From Pyrocephalus nanus (taxonomy: Eukaryota; Chordata; Aves; Passeriformes; Tyrannidae), in the NCBI GenBank assembly GCA_038380795.1, contig CM076266.1, positions 16,218,145-16,282,144 on the forward strand: a stretch of DNA of 64,000 bases. Direction: 5' to 3'. A program made the position numbers and the translations under genes. Below are positions 63,591-64,000 of the stretch, piece by piece; position 1 is the first letter of the stretch; each line of letters opens with the position of its first letter. The notes under the pieces were generated by a model, which made no database searches, was not told the DNA's origin, and saw only the letters and a list, made by a program, of their open reading frames with translations.

Positions 63591-64000
63591 TCTGATTTAG
63601 AGTTGCCATAGGTACTATTTCAAGAGCAGCATACAAATCTATGTAACAAGCATTACACTTGCTCAGCGATATCTTTCTGTGTATTGGTTGAAGTTACTTC
63701 CATTGTTTTTGAAATAAAAATTATTTATTTAGGTCAATGTTCAGGAAAGCATTCAAATAAAATTTTAAATAAAATAAGCTAGAAATAGAAAAAAATAAGT
63801 CATCTAAAGTACATTGAAACATCTGGCATGGAATTTTTCTGTGCCCTTTTTAGTATGTTTCTGGCACAGTTAAAACAGAGCAGAATTAATGAACATCCTA
63901 ATTCAAGGAATCACATGGTTTCTCCAGTAAATAAAAGGTAAATAGCCTCTCTGAGTTGTATACTGACAATTTTAAAACACAGCTTCTCCAAAATCAAAAC

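Larger units (their letters stand above)
53981..64000. other. Intergenic sequence with no recognisable gene
   Basis: The final ten kilobases contain simple repeats (T15 at 54322-54336, the pyrimidine/GT microsatellite at 57231-57452, T12/G14 at 62595-62627, A15 at 63576-63590) and a perfect hairpin at 60254-60284. ORFs up to 95 codons here have no family features. The 194- and 141-codon ORFs across 56887-57595 are products of the microsatellite. The block around 55970-56200 is AT-rich and could be conserved regulatory DNA. Confidence 0.45.

Noticed and set aside
1..64000. CRISPR arrays, operons, tRNA or rRNA genes, phage or insertion-sequence elements
   Set aside because: None was seen. The window is vertebrate in character, and the repeats are CR1, a retroelement relic and simple sequence.

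Overview
The window looks like nuclear DNA from a bird. It has no dense bacterial-style coding, no long ORFs, low CpG, microsatellites and homopolymer runs. It also carries several fragments of CR1, the LINE typical of birds and other sauropsids, whose 3' ends show the ATTCTATGATTCTGTG-type terminal repeat. I cannot name the species. I saw no CRISPR array, operon, rRNA or tRNA.

Protein-coding content is very small. The only well-supported coding piece is the 3' end of a plus-strand gene. A candidate 34-nt exon (14395-14428) and a 108-bp intron lead into a last exon (14537-14723 coding) that encodes a 61-residue C-terminal tail ending at a TGA. A long AT-rich 3' UTR follows, with several AATAAA signals and a probable end near 16.69 or 17.15 kb. 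I do not recognise the gene. If this model is right, positions 1-14394 are mostly the preceding intron, with upstream exons outside the window.

From about 17.2 kb to 64 kb I find no gene I can defend, so this is about 47 kb of apparent intergenic desert (or intron of an unseen gene). It holds CR1 fragments at 25.8-26.05 kb (old, plus), 30.6-31.3 kb (plus, retaining recognisable reverse-transcriptase C-terminal codons) and 53.7-54.0 kb (minus). A fourth CR1 end lies at 5.46-5.64 kb. At 34.86-35.13 kb there is a frameshifted fossil that reads like the protease segment of a Ty3/gypsy-type or retrovirus-like pol gene. Other items are a 28-bp imperfect inverted repeat at 38.0 kb, a perfect 13-bp hairpin at 60.26 kb, a 160-bp pure pyrimidine microsatellite at 57.23-57.39 kb, and a locally CpG-rich patch with a TATA-like motif at 44.46-44.61 kb.

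No multi-gene system is visible. The items most worth a second look are the identity of the terminal exon, the retroelement protease fossil, the inverted repeats, and whether the desert contains conserved enhancers.
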